From: Verrucomicrobiota bacterium | Lineage (GTDB): Bacteria > Verrucomicrobiota > Verrucomicrobiia > Limisphaerales > UBA11358 | Assembly: GCA_028872915.1 (NCBI GenBank) | Contig: JAGWNY010000001.1 | Location: 86,642-150,641 of the forward strand | Direction: 5' to 3' | Length of the DNA stretch: 64,000 bases | In this document: positions 19,448-29,810 of the stretch, one piece after another | How the letters are laid out: every line of letters begins with the position of its first letter | How positions within the stretch are numbered: the stretch's first letter is position 1 | The notes under the pieces: model-generated | The model's database searches: none | Seen by the model: only the letters and a program-made list of their open reading frames with translations | What the model was told of the DNA's origin: nothing | Position numbers and translations under genes: made by a program

Positions 19448-20170
19448 ATGCAAAAACAACATTGGCGGACGTGGCTGCCGCTTGTCATGGCCTTGGCCGG
19501 CGGCGCGGCTTTCACAATTCAGGCCCAGCCCGCCCGGGAATCCGCTCAACGCGGCCCAGGGCTTGCCCAGCGTTTTCCATCATTTTCAGATTGGCATTTC
19601 CGCGCCGGCCTCGGCCCCGAATTTACTGACGACTCCGCCTTCAGCCTGGACCCCACCCAACCGGATGCGAAGGTGAGATTTGATTCCGGTTTGCGGTTTG
19701 ACGCGGTCGGTGGATACCAATTCAGCCCCTATTTCAGCCTGGAATGCGCCACCGGAGTGATTTACAATCGGATCGATTCCATTGCCGGCTCGCCGGAAAC
19801 CGACGGAGATTTTGCCCAAATCCCGTTTCTCATCAATGCCGTTTTCCAGGCGCCCACATCAACGGGCTTCACGCCCTTCGCGGGCGCCGGATTTGGCTTT
19901 ACCGTGGACTATCTAAACCTTAACCAAGCCACGATACAAGGCTACGATATAACCGGAAACGCCGACACCGCCGCGTTTGCCTATCAAGTCATGGCCGGGC
20001 TTGCTTATCGCTTTGCTCCGGGCATGGATATTTCGGTGGCCTACGAATTCCTCGGCACGACCCAGCCCGAATGGGATGTCAATTCCGCGAGCGGCGGCCC
20101 CACCCAAACCTTGGATTTGCGCCGCCCTTATACGCACGCCGTGGTCGCCGCGGTGACCATCCAGTTTTGA
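19448..20170 (+). CDS. outer-membrane beta-barrel protein
   Basis: Signal peptide, alternating barrel strands ending in a terminal strand HAVVAAVTIQF. Confidence 0.75.
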   Translation: MQKQHWRTWLPLVMALAGGAAFTIQAQPARESAQRGPGLAQRFPSFSDWHFRAGLGPEFTDDSAFSLDPTQPDAKVRFDSGLRFDAVGGYQFSPYFSLECATGVIYNRIDSIAGSPETDGDFAQIPFLINAVFQAPTSTGFTPFAGAGFGFTVDYLNLNQATIQGYDITGNADTAAFAYQVMAGLAYRFAPGMDISVAYEFLGTTQPEWDVNSASGGPTQTLDLRRPYTHAVVAAVTIQF

Positions 20171-20190
20171 TCCGCGCCTTGCCCGCCGTC

Positions 20191-21435
20191 CTAAAAATGA
20201 TACTCCACGGACGCCGCCAGGGCGTTGCTGATGAAATCGTATTTGCCGTTGGCCGGCGCTGATAAACCGGAGGCGCCCGTCACCGTCCGCGTCGGTCCCC
20301 AGCCAAATTGATACGCCACGTCAAAATCAAACTTCCCGCCCTTGCGCCCGATTCCAACGCTGAAAAAATGCCGGTCCAAATCCGCCACCGCCGGCGTGTA
20401 GTTGGCATCCGGGACGGAATTTTCATTGAAGATGTAACCCGCGCTCACGTGCCAGCCATTGTTCAAATAACGCGTCGCCCCCCACTCAAAATACCAACTG
20501 GATTGCCAGTCCAAAGTTACCGGAACGTCGGAAAGCGGCAGGGCCGGTGGCGGCGTTTGCTGATGAATCACCACCGTTCCCAAAGCGCTCCAATCGGCGT
20601 AGTCGGCGTCGAATTCAAAATTCCATTCGGGCGTCGGCCGATACGAAATGCCGAAAACAGCCTCCAGCGGAAATGAAAATTCCGCATTGGCCAGGCTCTC
20701 GCTGGCGGGCGGCGCGGCGCCTTCCGCCGCGGTATGCCCTTGCAGATTGACGGTCGTGGAACTGCGAAACGTCGCGCCGAGCGAAACGTTTTGCCACGGC
20801 TGCCACAGCAATCCCAGGTTATACCCCACCGCCCAGCCGTCGCCCTTGAATTCAAAATAATCGCTGCCCGGCGACTCTGACAGCAGTCCCTGCTTCAAAT
20901 TCGCATAGGCGTAATTGGCGGAGACTCCGCCGCCGATCGCCAGGTTCGGCGCCAATTTGATGGCCATGACCGGATTAAAGGTCAGATACGTCAGCGAACT
21001 TCGCAAAGCCCCGGTCACCGTTCGGAATCCGGAGTCTTGCGGCCATTCCAGCCCAAGGCCAAACGGCGTATAGATGCCCAGGCCCAGGGTCACGGGGCAA
21101 TTGCGGGCGCCGTAAGTATAATAGAGTTGGGGAACGGCGTGAAGCTGGTTCTCGTTGTCAATGGTCTTGCCCGTGCCGGACGCCGTGTAACTGGGGTCCA
21201 GGTCAATGCCGTAAATGCCCGTGCGCGCGTTGCCGCCGGAAAGCTGGGATATGCCGGCGGGGTTGTAATAAATCGCGGAAGGATTGTCCGCGGTGGCAAC
21301 CACCGCCATGCCCCGCCCGACGGCGAACGCATCCAGGTCGGGCAAATCGAAGCCGGCTCCATAGGCCGTGATCGTCGCGCACGTCAAAAACGCGGCCGTC
21401 CAAATAAACAAAAAATATCCGGTGAATTTTCGCAT
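20191..21435 (-). CDS. OmpP1/FadL family outer-membrane transporter
   Basis: GAGFDLPDLDAFAVGRGMAVVATADNPSAIYYNPAGISQLSG is the FadL/TodX N-terminal signature; C-terminal F. Confidence 0.85.
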   Translation of the reverse strand: MRKFTGYFLFIWTAAFLTCATITAYGAGFDLPDLDAFAVGRGMAVVATADNPSAIYYNPAGISQLSGGNARTGIYGIDLDPSYTASGTGKTIDNENQLHAVPQLYYTYGARNCPVTLGLGIYTPFGLGLEWPQDSGFRTVTGALRSSLTYLTFNPVMAIKLAPNLAIGGGVSANYAYANLKQGLLSESPGSDYFEFKGDGWAVGYNLGLLWQPWQNVSLGATFRSSTTVNLQGHTAAEGAAPPASESLANAEFSFPLEAVFGISYRPTPEWNFEFDADYADWSALGTVVIHQQTPPPALPLSDVPVTLDWQSSWYFEWGATRYLNNGWHVSAGYIFNENSVPDANYTPAVADLDRHFFSVGIGRKGGKFDFDVAYQFGWGPTRTVTGASGLSAPANGKYDFISNALAASVEYHF

Positions 21436-21452
21436 GTTGTTTTTTTCAGGTT

Positions 21453-22373
21453 TCAACCGCAGGCGGACCGCAATGCCTGGGCGCTGCCATGGCGCGGTTT
21501 CCAGCCCGTGCTTTTGAGTTTGGCATTGCTGCCGGAAAAGTCCACCAGCATATCTTCCACCCAGGAAGGATGCACCGGCGACCCAAAATACCGCCATCGA
21601 ATTCCCGTGACCATCCGCGCCAGCCACAGCGGAACCGTCGGCACAAACTTTTTGCCAACCATTTTCCACACGTCGCCCAACTGGATAAAGTCATCGGAAA
21701 CAACGTTGAATGCGCCTGGCATATCGGTGCGAACGGCCTGGACGAAGGCCGCGGCCACGTCCTCTTCATGAACAAATTGGCGGCGCGGATTGCGCCCCAA
21801 AAAATTTATGGCGTTCTCGCGATAGCTTTGAACCACCGCCCGATTGCGCGGCCCGATGATATAAATCGGACGGAGAAACGTCAGGATGGTTGAAGATCCC
21901 AAAATTTCCGCGAGGATTCGTTCGGCTTCCGCCTTCGCGTTCCAATAGTAAAAAGGCGAATCGCCCTTTCCCAGCGGGAAATCCTCGGTAACGCCGGTTT
22001 TTCCGCGTGCCAGCATCGGATCATACACAGCCATGCTGCTGGCGTGGACAAAACGCCGCGCGTTGCCCGCCCGCGCCGCCTGCGCCACGTTCCGCGCCCC
22101 GTTCAAATTAATGTCATCGCGTTCAGCCGCGGACATTTTGGCGGGCCACAACACGATGCAAGCGGTGTGGACAATGACATCATGCCCGGCCATCAAGGCG
22201 GGCAATTGCGGCGAGCGAATGTCCATTTGAATGAACTTGGCCCTCGCCGGCCACGACTCGCCCGGCTCGGTCAGCGCCACGCCGGTGAGACCTTCCACTT
22301 CCGGCAAATCCATCAGCCGTTCCGCCAGGAGGCTGCCCAAATAACCGCTCGCGCCGGTTAAAAAGATGCGCAT
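21453..22373 (-). CDS. NAD-dependent epimerase/dehydratase family protein
   Basis: MRIFLTGASGYLGSLLAERL; extended SDR fold. Confidence 0.82.
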   Translation of the reverse strand: MRIFLTGASGYLGSLLAERLMDLPEVEGLTGVALTEPGESWPARAKFIQMDIRSPQLPALMAGHDVIVHTACIVLWPAKMSAAERDDINLNGARNVAQAARAGNARRFVHASSMAVYDPMLARGKTGVTEDFPLGKGDSPFYYWNAKAEAERILAEILGSSTILTFLRPIYIIGPRNRAVVQSYRENAINFLGRNPRRQFVHEEDVAAAFVQAVRTDMPGAFNVVSDDFIQLGDVWKMVGKKFVPTVPLWLARMVTGIRWRYFGSPVHPSWVEDMLVDFSGSNAKLKSTGWKPRHGSAQALRSACG

Positions 22374-22380
22374 AATTTTG

Positions 22381-23214
22381 TCAAGACTGTTGTTGTTTCT
22401 GCATCCGGACGACACGCTCAAAAAATTGGTTGGCGCCGGTTTTACGGATGGCCCATTCCCCCCCTCGCGGAAACAGCGCCGTGAAGGCAAACAACGGACG
22501 CACCGGAAAGGCGTTCACAATCACTTCGGGCAAGTCCCCTTCAATCGCCCGCATGACCGCGCGCGTCACCGCTTCCGGCGGCGATGTCCCCAGCAATGCC
22601 GGCGCCGTGCAACCGGTCCGTTCCTTCAGCTTCGCGTAAATGCCCGCCTCCACAAATCCCGGAACAATCACCGACGCGCTCACGCCAGTTCCCCGGTAGG
22701 TCGCCCGTAAGGATGACGTGAACGCGATCAACCCCGCTTTTGACGCCGCGTAAGGCTCTTGAAATGCCGGCCCCGCCTTTCCCGCCAGCGAAGATACATT
22801 CACGATGTGGCCGCGCCGGCGTTCGAGCATTCCTGGCAGCGCCAGCCGGCTCAAAATCATCGGCGCTTCCAAATTGACGTTCAGCACGTCGCAAATGCTC
22901 TCCTCATTCAAGTCGTGATACTGCGATGTGAACTCAATCCCCGCGTTGTTGATCAAAATGTCAATCGGTCCCAGGGTCCTTTCCACCCGCTGCAACAATT
23001 CACGTCTTCCTGCCGGCTCCCGAAGATCGGAAGAAATCGCAATCGCCCTGGCGCCGTTTTTTTCGATTTCCTGGCGCAATCCTTCCAAATTCACCCCGGG
23101 ATGCGCCGCCAATGCCAGCTTGACTTTCAGTTTCGCCAAAGCGCGCGCCATGCCCGTCCCCAATCCGCCGGACGCGCCTGTCAGCAGCACCGTGTCCCCC
23201 GCTTTGATTTTCAT
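22381..23214 (-). CDS. SDR family oxidoreductase
   Basis: TVLLTGASGGLGTGMARAL, NNAGIEF, YAASKAGLIAFTSSL motifs of classical SDRs. Confidence 0.88.
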   Translation of the reverse strand: MKIKAGDTVLLTGASGGLGTGMARALAKLKVKLALAAHPGVNLEGLRQEIEKNGARAIAISSDLREPAGRRELLQRVERTLGPIDILINNAGIEFTSQYHDLNEESICDVLNVNLEAPMILSRLALPGMLERRRGHIVNVSSLAGKAGPAFQEPYAASKAGLIAFTSSLRATYRGTGVSASVIVPGFVEAGIYAKLKERTGCTAPALLGTSPPEAVTRAVMRAIEGDLPEVIVNAFPVRPLFAFTALFPRGGEWAIRKTGANQFFERVVRMQKQQQS

Positions 23215-23331
23215 CCCGCCTCCTTTTATACGGGCTATTTCTTTTCTGCAATCGTTTTCATCCCAAAATCGCTCGCGCGCGGGGCGCTGGGGCCTGTTAA
23301 TATACCGCATTATCGCGCATCCTCAACAAAG

Positions 23332-23379
23332 TGGCCGGTTTTCATTCGCTCGCCCCTGGCCGGTTTTGACCGCTCGCTG
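23332..23379. repeat. two direct copies of TGGCCGGTTTT-x(5)-CGCTCGC, 25-nt period
   Basis: TGGCCGGTTTTCATTCGCTCGC at 23332 and TGGCCGGTTTTGACCGCTCGCT at 23357. Confidence 0.75.
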
Positions 23380-24007
23380 ACACTAGCCGGGCACGCAATG
23401 CTTTTATTACGAGCACGCAAGGCAAAATGGCAAAGATGATGATCGGATACCAAAGGCTGATCATAAGCGTCCACCAGTTCTGCGCCTTGTCAACGCTATG
23501 GAATATTCGACTGAAGAAAATTCCGTAACCGATAAATACCGTTGCTGACGTTCGGTCGTTGTCAGCACAGCCTATCATATTTCCAGTATGGATCCCCGAC
23601 CCGTATTTGATTCCGAAATGAACAAACCCGACACGGTTCGTAATTCTATCGTTGGGAGCGAAAGCGAAACTCGTATTAAGCTCGTAAGGGAAGTTTTGAC
23701 TATAAACAACCAAATAACAACCAGACATATCTCTTACATAGCCCTTTTGAATGGCAAAATGAACTCTGTTACCACCATCGTACAGATAAGTGAACATACC
23801 GGGGTGATTTTTGTCGCGCGATGGTTGCAGACTGTGCGCAATTGCAATCCCGCCGCGTCCAATCGAAATTGAGCACCAGTCATCTTGACCGGAACGAGTC
23901 TCAAAAGGTTCCGGATTGGCCATACGAACCCAGCAGTAAACGCCGATGGTCCCCAGCAACAGGATTGCCGACGCAAATGTAAACCAAACAAGCAGCCTTT
24001 CTCTCAT
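23342..24007 (-). CDS. hypothetical membrane protein; candidate RHS immunity protein
   Basis: ORF with N- and C-terminal TM segments, directly downstream of the RHS gene in the same orientation; AT-rich. Confidence 0.55.
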   Translation of the reverse strand: MRERLLVWFTFASAILLLGTIGVYCWVRMANPEPFETRSGQDDWCSISIGRGGIAIAHSLQPSRDKNHPGMFTYLYDGGNRVHFAIQKGYVRDMSGCYLVVYSQNFPYELNTSFAFAPNDRITNRVGFVHFGIKYGSGIHTGNMIGCADNDRTSATVFIGYGIFFSRIFHSVDKAQNWWTLMISLWYPIIIFAILPCVLVIKALRARLVSASGQNRPGASE

Positions 24008-24014
24008 AGGTACA

Positions 24015-27000
24015 TTAAAATCCAAATTCTTTCCTGAGCGTTGCTCGTGATGCGGGCGTAACGACGAACGGGGTAAAAAGGTACGCTGATTTCCCTAAAA
24101 AACTCCCCTCGCTGATGTCACCAGTTGTGCCACCGCCGAAGAAATGCACGGCGTCATAGTTGCCGCCGGCGTTCCCCCAGATCCCTTCGTGGGCAAGAAT
24201 ATTTACCCAGGTTTGCGTGCCTACGTTCCTACTGGATTGCGCAGCGAATTCCTCGACCTTTTCGTCGCTGATCTGTATCAACCCGTGACCGTCCCGACTG
24301 GACTGGGTCCCGTACAACCGCCAAATAACCCGATTAACGTATCTGTGCTTGGGCGATCCAATCCATCCGCGAGTTCCTCCGCCACCGGCCTCGACATGGA
24401 CTCTTACTCCCACGCTTCGTCCGGCAGGCGGGCTGTCGAACACCTTGGCCGACAATTCGGATTGCAACGTCGTTTGAACGGCATTCGCATTAAAACTTGG
24501 TGGCATACCGGCTGGATCAACGCTGAAATCCACGATTATTGACGCCGCAAACGAGATCGTATTAACAACTGCTCTCGCGGACGCCATCGCTTCCGCGCCG
24601 ATAGCGCCAATGGAAATGGCATCGAATGAAGCACTGATATCCATCACCGTCAAGACCTCGCCAAGCTCATGCCCACCCGGATCGGCGTTGTTGGCGGGAT
24701 TATCCTCCGTGAAAAGGTAGCGGTGGAGCGATAGCGGGTCCTCAGTATTCCCTTCAAACGTGTCCCTTGTCCAAAACCGGCCTGTAACCGGATTCATGTA
24801 GCGGGCGCGGAGATAATAGAAGCCGATATTCGGATCGTATTGCTGGCCGGTGTAGAGATAATCATTTGGCGTCGTGCCCGTGCTGGCAAGAAAATCCCCA
24901 AACGCATCGTACGTGTAGGTATCGGAAATCGTCCCGTTCGCGGCGGTGAGGAACCGTGTATTGCCGTTCCCGTCGTATCCGTAAAAACTCGTCGCGCCGC
25001 CGGATTGCCGCTGGCTGATAAGGTTGAGGCCATAAGCGTAAAGGCGGCTTGGCGTGGAACCAATCGTCGTCAATTCTTCCAAAACTTGCGCGTAACCGGA
25101 TGGGTTGCGGTCATCAACAAGATAAAAGTTTGTCGTCGTGCCGACGACTTTCTCCACTCGATTCCCATCGCCGTCATAAACAAATTGGACGTTCGTCCCG
25201 CCAACCACGGCGTTGGTTAGACGGTTCTCGACGTCGTAAAAATAGCTGTTCCCCGCAGAATTCGTCGTGCTGCCGTTGGCATCGTAGTTATCGGTGGTTA
25301 ACTGGTTGTCCGTGTTGTAAGCGAATGATTGGTTGCCAACGCCACTCACCGTGGAAGTCCGATTCGTCCGATTGCCCACGGCGTCGTATTTGTAGCTGAT
25401 ACTGCCGCCGCCGGACGCAACAATGGTTTCGTTGGTCAGCCGATAGAGCGGGTCGTATTGCCATTGGTTCGTCCGGCTGACGCCATTGATCGTTTCAACG
25501 AGGTTGGTGCGGTTGCCCGCGGGCGCGAGTTGATAGACAAAATTCGCAAACGTGCCGGTGCCGGTAGTTGACGTTAAATTTGTCAGCCGGTTGAGCGAGT
25601 CGTAGCTGTACGAGTTGGTGACGCCATTGGGCAGAACCTCCGTTTGCAGGTTGCCCACGGCGTCGTAGCCGTAAATGGTCGAATCGTTGAACCGGTCAAT
25701 GACGTTGGTCAGCCGCATGAGCGAATCGTAGTAATACGTCAGTTGCGCGCCGTTCGTGGTCGAGGAGGCGATCCCATACAGATTGCCAAAGCCGTCGTAG
25801 CTGTAGGTCAACGTTCCTTCGGGGCCGGCCTTTGTCTTCAGACGGCCCATGTCATCGTAGGTGTAGCGGGTCGTCCCGCTGGCGTCCACCATGTTTGTCC
25901 GCTGGCCGGCGGGCGAATAAGCAAAGGCAACGTGGCAGCCGGCGATGGACGTTTTGTTCATCAATCGGTTCAGGGCATCATATTGATTGGTAACGACGAC
26001 ATCGTTGAAATTCGTTTCGCGGATGAGATTGCCCGCGGCGTCGTAACCGGATGTCGCCACCTGATTGCCGGGGAGCGTTTCTTTTGTGCGCCGCCCCATA
26101 CCGTCATATTGGAAGAAGTTGGTGCGGTTCAGAGCGTCAATCTGCTGGAGCATGTTCCCCACTTCATCATAAACGTAGCGCGTGACCATTTGCTGGCTTG
26201 TGCCAAAGGCGTTCGTCACCGCCGTTAACCGGCCCAGCGTGTCATAGCCGTATCGCGTGACGATGTTCGCCTGATTCGTCACTGCAATGCGATTGCCGAT
26301 GGCGTCGTATCCATAATTCTCATGCGTGCCGTCCGGATAAATCCTCTCGATTTGGCGGGCAAGGGCGTCATAAACGTAAATGTTGGTGTGATTGAGCGCG
26401 TCAATGACGGAGGATTGGTTGCCATCCGCGTCGTAGGTGAATTGCGTCACCTGATTCAAGGCGTTGGTCTGGGCAACGCGGTTGCCCGCCGCGTCGTAGG
26501 CATAATGGGCGGTCGCTATCGTGGATGAATAAGGCGGAAGAAGTCCGCCGCCGCCGTTGGGCGCGGCCGTCCGCGTTTGGGCCGTGGCCTGGCCCGCCAG
26601 ATTATAAATCGTTCGGTTGACCTCGCCGTCGGCCTGGGCCGTTTCCAACAACTGGCCCGTGGGATTGTAAAAATAGGACGTGGCATTGCCGTCCCGGTCC
26701 ACGGAGTTGGTCCGGTTGCCGTCCGCGTCATAGGCGTAGCTCTCGAACGTGCCGTCCGGGAACGTCTCGTTGGTCAGCAAACCGTCCGCGTCGTAGAAGA
26801 ACTGGTTCGTCCGGCCCAGGTCGTCAATGGTTTGGGCTTGTTTGCCGATGGCGTCATAAACGACCGAATTGGTGAAACCATCCGCGTCAATGGTCTGAAT
26901 CACGCGATTGGCGGCATCGTAAACCCATCGCGTGACAACCGGGCCGGCGACGCGCAACCGGGTCTCGTTGGTTTTGTTGCCATTGCCGTCATAGGCGTAG

Positions 27001-29636
27001 CTGGTCTGGCTCAAGAGCTGCCCTTGGGCGTTCAACGCGCCCGTTCCGACGAGGTCGCCGAACGAATCGTATTGATTGGTGACGATCACCTCTTCCGGCA
27101 GGCCCAACGCATTGGTCACGCCGGTCTGGTCGCCCTTTGAATCGTAGCCGTGGCGCGCGACGATGCCCACGGCATTGGTTGTGGCGAGCAAATTGCCATT
27201 GGCATCGTAGCCATTCGTTGTGCCATGGCCCAGGTTGTCAACGGAGACCAGCACTTCGCCAAATCCGTTGTAGGTGGCACTGGAAGATTGGCTCAGCGCG
27301 TTGGTCTGGCCGATCAAATGACCGTTCGAATCGTAGGAATAATACGTCGGCTGGGCGATGGCGTTGGTCTCGGCAATCCGGTCTCCCTGCGAATCATAAC
27401 CGTAACTCGTCACGCCCCCGTCGGCATTCTGCACGCTGGCCAACGCTCCGGCGGCGGTGAAGGTCTGGGTGGTCGGAAAACCGCTTCTGTCCGTGATGGT
27501 CTGCTCGTGGGTGACGGAGTCGTAGCCGTAGGTGATGGCACGCCCATAAGCGTCATATTGCCTGGATAAACGCCCTTCCGAATCGTATTCGTAGCGCGCG
27601 GAAACGATCCCGCGCGGGTCGGTTATGGACGTGACGTTGTGCGGGAAAACCGCATTGGTGTAGGCGTAGCCGGTGTTTTGATAAATTGCCGGGCTGCGCT
27701 GAATCAGTTGCGCGACATTGGTCAAATTCCCGCCGCCGTCATAGGAATACACCAGAACCGGCGAACCACTGGTGTTGATCGCAATCGGGTCATAAATGTC
27801 CGTAACGCGGTTGTTGCCGTCCCGCGTAAACTGAATTTGCCGCCCCGCGCTGCTGCTGATGCCCGATAAACTGAAAGAAAGCGTGTTGCCATTGCGGTCC
27901 TTTTCCCAGGCAACGGTTCCATCCCCGTTGAAGCCATATTGTGTTCCGTCCGGCGCGGTAAACGTGAATTGCGAAAAATCCGGGTCGTAATTCTGTCCCG
28001 TGGGAAATGGCGTGCTGTCAAACCATGCCGCCGGCAACGATTGGTTCCAGCCGCTCAACTGGTCGTCCATCCCCACCGTGTCTCCGTTGTAATCCGAGGG
28101 GTGTGCCACGCTCAACTGACCCTGGCCCAGCGGCGTGCAAACCAGGTGAACCCAATAGGAATTGTAACCGTCCGGCGTGGATGAGGAATTGATGGATGGA
28201 CTGCCGCTCAAATCAAAATCCAATTGCGCCACGAAATAATACCTCGAACCGTCCGCCAGCGTCACCGTGACCAGATGTTGGACGGACGGGTTGATCGCAT
28301 AGCTGATCCCGCTGCTCGTGCCATACCAGCCCGTCGCCAGGGAACCCGATTTCTCAATCTTGACGTTCTCGTAATCCAGCCTCCAATCGTTCCCAAAACC
28401 GCCGCTGGTGCCATACCGCGTGTCGTAGTCGCGGGTAACGGCGATGGGCAGGCCCGCCGATGGAATTTGCAGGTCGTTCAACGTCATCGTCACCTGCCCC
28501 ACGTTCGTGGGCCAGGCCACCGTGACGTTCACCGCGCTGGATGCCAGGCTGAAATTGTTCGGGTCCGTTGTCTGTGCCACGGCGGTTAGCGCCAAATTCC
28601 CCGATGAAACGTCCTTCCAATTCAAACTGAACGTGCTGCCATCGGAAGTGCTCCCCGCGCCAACAAACGTCGAATTGGCATAGAATAATAATTGGGTCAC
28701 GCTCCCGCTGCCGCAACTGGCCGTGGCCTGCAACAGAAAGTTCGTGGGCACCGTATAGGTGGAACCGTCCGCCGGAGCCGTCATTGAGACCGAAAGCGTG
28801 GTGTTGTAGGCAATCGTCACCTGGCTGGAATTGGTGTATTGCCCGTCGCTGGCCGAAAGCTCCAATACATAGATGCCAGCCGCGCCGAAACTGGCCGTCG
28901 TGTTCGTTTGATGCGAATTGCCAAACGTCACCGCCCCCGGCCCGCTGATCTTCGTCCAATTGGTGAACTGAACCCCGCCCCCCGTCAGCCCGTCATCCGT
29001 CACGTAGCCCTGCAATGTCGTCGAAGAACTGCCGATGTTCTGTTGCGGCCCGGCGTTGACAACGGGCGGACTGTTGATGGAATACGTGGCGCCGGCCACC
29101 GCGCTGTCGTTGTAGCCGGCGGCAAAAGCCCTGGCCTTGAGGGTCGTGACGCCGGAAACATAAATGCTGCCCCCATTGTAAATGTAGGTGGACGACGTGG
29201 TGGGCGTGCTGCCGTCCGTCGTGTAATAAATCGCAGCGCCCGGCGTGCCGCACGTGACAACGACGTTGGTGGCGGTGGCGTAGCTGCCGCCGCCGGGCGT
29301 GAAAACAGGCGTGGCAACCGTCGGCGTGCCAATCGGCGCGATGCCGGCGGCAAAGAAGGCCATGTCATTCGTCGGCTTGGGCAAATCAAACGTCACCTGG
29401 CCGACCGCGCCGGTGGTGAGGCGCGTCCATCCCGGAAGCGGAACGGTCAAATCCGGCGCGAAGAAAATAATTTGGGCGTTTGTGGACGCCGCGCCGCTCA
29501 ACGTCAATTCCACCGTGTTGGTGGATGGAAACGTCGGAGGATTGATCATCAATTGCGCCCACAGTGAAAAGGGCACAGCCATGTAAATGGCGAAATAAAC
29601 GCACAGAATCCGAGTGAACAAACCCAGCTTTTTCAT
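24015..29636 (-). CDS. RHS/YD-repeat protein with N-terminal chitobiase-like, PKD-like and Ig-like domains and a distinct C-terminal tip
   Basis: Dozens of YDxxGN/YDALNR repeats; RHS core end QYDPNIGFYYLRARYMNPVTGRFWTRDTFEGNTEDPLSLHRYLFTEDNPANNADPGGH followed by an unrelated tail of about 190 aa; signal peptide. Confidence 0.93.
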   Translation of the reverse strand: MKKLGLFTRILCVYFAIYMAVPFSLWAQLMINPPTFPSTNTVELTLSGAASTNAQIIFFAPDLTVPLPGWTRLTTGAVGQVTFDLPKPTNDMAFFAAGIAPIGTPTVATPVFTPGGGSYATATNVVVTCGTPGAAIYYTTDGSTPTTSSTYIYNGGSIYVSGVTTLKARAFAAGYNDSAVAGATYSINSPPVVNAGPQQNIGSSSTTLQGYVTDDGLTGGGVQFTNWTKISGPGAVTFGNSHQTNTTASFGAAGIYVLELSASDGQYTNSSQVTIAYNTTLSVSMTAPADGSTYTVPTNFLLQATASCGSGSVTQLLFYANSTFVGAGSTSDGSTFSLNWKDVSSGNLALTAVAQTTDPNNFSLASSAVNVTVAWPTNVGQVTMTLNDLQIPSAGLPIAVTRDYDTRYGTSGGFGNDWRLDYENVKIEKSGSLATGWYGTSSGISYAINPSVQHLVTVTLADGSRYYFVAQLDFDLSGSPSINSSSTPDGYNSYWVHLVCTPLGQGQLSVAHPSDYNGDTVGMDDQLSGWNQSLPAAWFDSTPFPTGQNYDPDFSQFTFTAPDGTQYGFNGDGTVAWEKDRNGNTLSFSLSGISSSAGRQIQFTRDGNNRVTDIYDPIAINTSGSPVLVYSYDGGGNLTNVAQLIQRSPAIYQNTGYAYTNAVFPHNVTSITDPRGIVSARYEYDSEGRLSRQYDAYGRAITYGYDSVTHEQTITDRSGFPTTQTFTAAGALASVQNADGGVTSYGYDSQGDRIAETNAIAQPTYYSYDSNGHLIGQTNALSQSSSATYNGFGEVLVSVDNLGHGTTNGYDANGNLLATTNAVGIVARHGYDSKGDQTGVTNALGLPEEVIVTNQYDSFGDLVGTGALNAQGQLLSQTSYAYDGNGNKTNETRLRVAGPVVTRWVYDAANRVIQTIDADGFTNSVVYDAIGKQAQTIDDLGRTNQFFYDADGLLTNETFPDGTFESYAYDADGNRTNSVDRDGNATSYFYNPTGQLLETAQADGEVNRTIYNLAGQATAQTRTAAPNGGGGLLPPYSSTIATAHYAYDAAGNRVAQTNALNQVTQFTYDADGNQSSVIDALNHTNIYVYDALARQIERIYPDGTHENYGYDAIGNRIAVTNQANIVTRYGYDTLGRLTAVTNAFGTSQQMVTRYVYDEVGNMLQQIDALNRTNFFQYDGMGRRTKETLPGNQVATSGYDAAGNLIRETNFNDVVVTNQYDALNRLMNKTSIAGCHVAFAYSPAGQRTNMVDASGTTRYTYDDMGRLKTKAGPEGTLTYSYDGFGNLYGIASSTTNGAQLTYYYDSLMRLTNVIDRFNDSTIYGYDAVGNLQTEVLPNGVTNSYSYDSLNRLTNLTSTTGTGTFANFVYQLAPAGNRTNLVETINGVSRTNQWQYDPLYRLTNETIVASGGGSISYKYDAVGNRTNRTSTVSGVGNQSFAYNTDNQLTTDNYDANGSTTNSAGNSYFYDVENRLTNAVVGGTNVQFVYDGDGNRVEKVVGTTTNFYLVDDRNPSGYAQVLEELTTIGSTPSRLYAYGLNLISQRQSGGATSFYGYDGNGNTRFLTAANGTISDTYTYDAFGDFLASTGTTPNDYLYTGQQYDPNIGFYYLRARYMNPVTGRFWTRDTFEGNTEDPLSLHRYLFTEDNPANNADPGGHELGEVLTVMDISASFDAISIGAIGAEAMASARAVVNTISFAASIIVDFSVDPAGMPPSFNANAVQTTLQSELSAKVFDSPPAGRSVGVRVHVEAGGGGTRGWIGSPKHRYVNRVIWRLYGTQSSRDGHGLIQISDEKVEEFAAQSSRNVGTQTWVNILAHEGIWGNAGGNYDAVHFFGGGTTGDISEGSFLGKSAYLFTPFVVTPASRATLRKEFGF

Positions 29637-29810
29637 TTTCGTTCTCCGGTTGTGGCTCCGTGAGCCGGTTTAACAGACGCATTCCACGAGTCCAGCTTTT
29701 TTCCGCAACTTTTCTGTGACAAAGGCTTCGGCGTCATTTTCAGCCTATGTCTGCCGTTGTCAACCCTTTTTCGCCATGAGTTCATAATTTCCCTCTGGCA
29801 GGTTACAGAA

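Noticed and set aside
23990-24540. HExxH metalloprotease motif in the RHS tip
   Set aside because: The sequence is HEGIW, lacking the second His; cannot support a zincin call.
26577-27140. Series of plus-strand ORFs within the RHS gene
   Set aside because: Periodic antisense frames of YD repeats, generated by repeated codons.
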